From: Gemmatimonadota bacterium | Lineage (GTDB): Bacteria > Gemmatimonadota > Gemmatimonadetes > Gemmatimonadales > Gemmatimonadaceae | DNA: 36,553 nt | Direction of reading: 5' to 3' | Assembly (NCBI GenBank): GCA_023249305.1 | Contig: JAHFCU010000024.1 | Coordinates: forward strand, 1 to 36,553 | Shown here: positions 35,534 through 36,553 of the stretch, piece by piece | Layout: each line of letters begins with the position of its first letter | Numbering within the stretch: position 1 is the stretch's first letter | Notes under the pieces: generated by a model | What the model saw: only the letters and a program-made list of their open reading frames with translations | Told to the model about the DNA's origin: nothing | Database searches by the model: none | Translations under genes and position numbers: made by a program

Positions 35534-36073
35534 ATGTCGCGTATTGGAAAGCTCCCCGTGGACATCCCTGCCGGCGTGACGGTCAACGTTGCCGGCTTGG
35601 TGGTCACGGTGAAGGGGCCGAAGGGCGAACTGAAGCGCACTTTCCACCCGGCGATGAGCGTCGCGGTGGACGGGAGCACAGTCACAGTCGGCCGCCCGTC
35701 GGATGATCCGTCGCACAAGTCGCTGCACGGCCTGTCGCGCACGCTGATCCACAACATGATCGAGGGCGTCACGAAGGGTTACGTGCGCCAGCTCGAGATC
35801 TCGGGCGTGGGCTACAAGGCGGAGCCGAAGCCGTACGGGCTGCTCTTCGCGCTGGGCTATTCGCACCAGATCGAGTTCAAGGCGCCCGCGGGGATCAAGC
35901 TGACCGCGCCGCAGCCGACGCAGGTGATCGTGGAAGGGGCGGACAAGGAAATCGTCGGCCAGGTGGCCGCCGAGATCCGATCGCTGCGCAAGCCCGAGCC
36001 ATACAAGGGCAAGGGCGTGCGGTATGCGGGTGAGCAGATCCGGCGGAAGGCCGGCAAGGCAGGAGGCAAGTAA
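35534..36073 (+). CDS. rplF: 50S ribosomal protein L6
   Basis: 179 residues, [17 protein letters not shown] at the start, and the conserved rRNA-binding end [23 protein letters not shown]. Two tandem homologous domains as in the family. The last base of the stop is the first base of the rplR start. Confidence 0.98.
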   Translation: MSRIGKLPVDIPAGVTVNVAGLVVTVKGPKGELKRTFHPAMSVAVDGSTVTVGRPSDDPSHKSLHGLSRTLIHNMIEGVTKGYVRQLEISGVGYKAEPKPYGLLFALGYSHQIEFKAPAGIKLTAPQPTQVIVEGADKEIVGQVAAEIRSLRKPEPYKGKGVRYAGEQIRRKAGKAGGK

Positions 36074-36426
36074 TGCCGATGCGTACACCGAAGACGGGCG
36101 CGGATCGCCGCGAACGCCGTCATTTGCGCGTACGGAAGAAAGTCACGGGGACGGCGGAGCGTCCGCGCCTCGTAGTGTTCCGTTCGCTGAAGCACATCTA
36201 CGCCCAGCTCGTGGACGACGTCGCGCGTCGCACGTTGATGACCGTGACGGACAACGGCTTCGATGGAAAGAAGTCGGTGAAGTCGGTCGAGGTGGGAAAG
36301 AAGATCGCCGCGCAGGCGAAGGCCGCCGGCATCAGCAAGGTCGTGTTCGACCGTGCTGGCTACCAGTACACGGGCCGCGTGAAGGCGGTGGCCGATGGTG
36401 CCCGCGAAGCCGGGCTGGAGTTCTGA
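36073..36426 (+). CDS. rplR: 50S ribosomal protein L18
   Basis: 117 residues. Basic N-terminus ([16 protein letters not shown]) then the 5S rRNA-binding fold ending [26 protein letters not shown] (cited in part), typical of L18. Start overlaps the rplF stop by one base. Confidence 0.97.
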   Translation: MPMRTPKTGADRRERRHLRVRKKVTGTAERPRLVVFRSLKHIYAQLVDDVARRTLMTVTDNGFDGKKSVKSVEVGKKIAAQAKAAGISKVVFDRAGYQYTGRVKAVADGAREAGLEF

Positions 36427-36427
36427 T

Positions 36428-36553
36428 ATGGCTGACGAGAAGAACGAAACGACGCACCATGCTGGCGGCGAGACGCCGAGCGGCCCGTCGCGTCCGCAGG
36501 GTCGCAGCGGCGGCCCAGGCAGCGCGCGCAGCGGCGGCGGCCGCGGCGGTCCC
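36428..36553 (+). CDS. rpsE: Probable 30S ribosomal protein S5, N-terminal part only
   Basis: The frame starts at ATG 36428, one base after the rplR stop, and runs off the window after 42 residues. All visible residues are low complexity, Gly/Ser/Arg-rich (MADEKNETTHHAGGETPSG...). The S5 call rests on gene order (rplR-rpsE is nearly universal); no S5 core motif is in view. If correct, this S5 has an N-terminal extension of over 40 residues. Confidence 0.6.
   Translation, partial: MADEKNETTHHAGGETPSGPSRPQGRSGGPGSARSGGGRGGP

Overview
This 36.5 kb window of GC-rich DNA (GC bases dominate third codon positions) is almost entirely the translation and transcription core of a Gram-negative bacterium. 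The RNA polymerase, EF-Tu and ribosomal protein sequences, the OAR-type outer-membrane receptor and the high GC suggest a Gemmatimonadota-like member of the FCB group. That placement is inference from protein character and was not tested with a tree.

Layout. Positions 1-1647 hold the tail of an unidentified gene and cysS. A TTGACA-type promoter (1690-1719) then drives four tRNAs (Thr-TGT, Tyr-GTA, Gly-TCC, Thr-GGT) followed by rpmG, secE, nusG, rplK, rplA, rplJ, rplL, rpoB and rpoC (to 14639), ending in a strong hairpin. Positions 14698-22561 are an accessory block that separates rpoBC from the str operon: a DUF1697 gene and a secreted phosphodiester-glycosidase gene on the minus strand, then an OAR-type TonB-dependent receptor, an MFS/UMF1-type transporter and a PlsB-like acyltransferase on the plus strand. 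Positions 22566-23525 are rpsL-rpsG with their own promoter and a textbook terminator. After a 689-base gene-free stretch come fusA, tuf, rpsJ and the S10/spc genes rplC-rplD-rplW-rplB-rpsS-rplV-rpsC-rplP-rpmC-rpsQ-rplN-rplX-rplE-rpsN-rpsH-rplF-rplR, with the start of rpsE cut by the window end.

Working together, the tRNAs, CysRS, EF-G, EF-Tu and r-proteins make the translation apparatus. NusG and RpoBC couple it to transcription, and SecE serves the Sec translocon. The accessory block concerns the envelope: outer-membrane uptake, phospholipid synthesis and export.

The most unusual content is outside the genes. Five intergenic spots carry arrays of a 7-base unit GGTNGAN. In three of them a left-hand array is followed by a right-hand array in the opposite orientation, making long imperfect palindromes (3327-3387, 27591-27663, 35000-35059); one has a left array with only a remnant right arm (28012-28060) and one is a lone array (2095-2115). 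Arm mismatches fall almost only at unit positions 4 and 7. Within tuf-to-rplR, every gap over 100 bases contains one such element and every shorter gap contains none. The 689-base region before fusA holds a rearranged set of long inverted repeats, a three-copy 14-mer with quadruplex potential, a promoter, and a roughly 400-base leader with several predicted helices and no visible Shine-Dalgarno. Protein oddities are a rebuilt switch I loop in EF-Tu, a roughly 160-residue insertion in RpoB, and low-complexity tails on L4, S19, L5 and S5.
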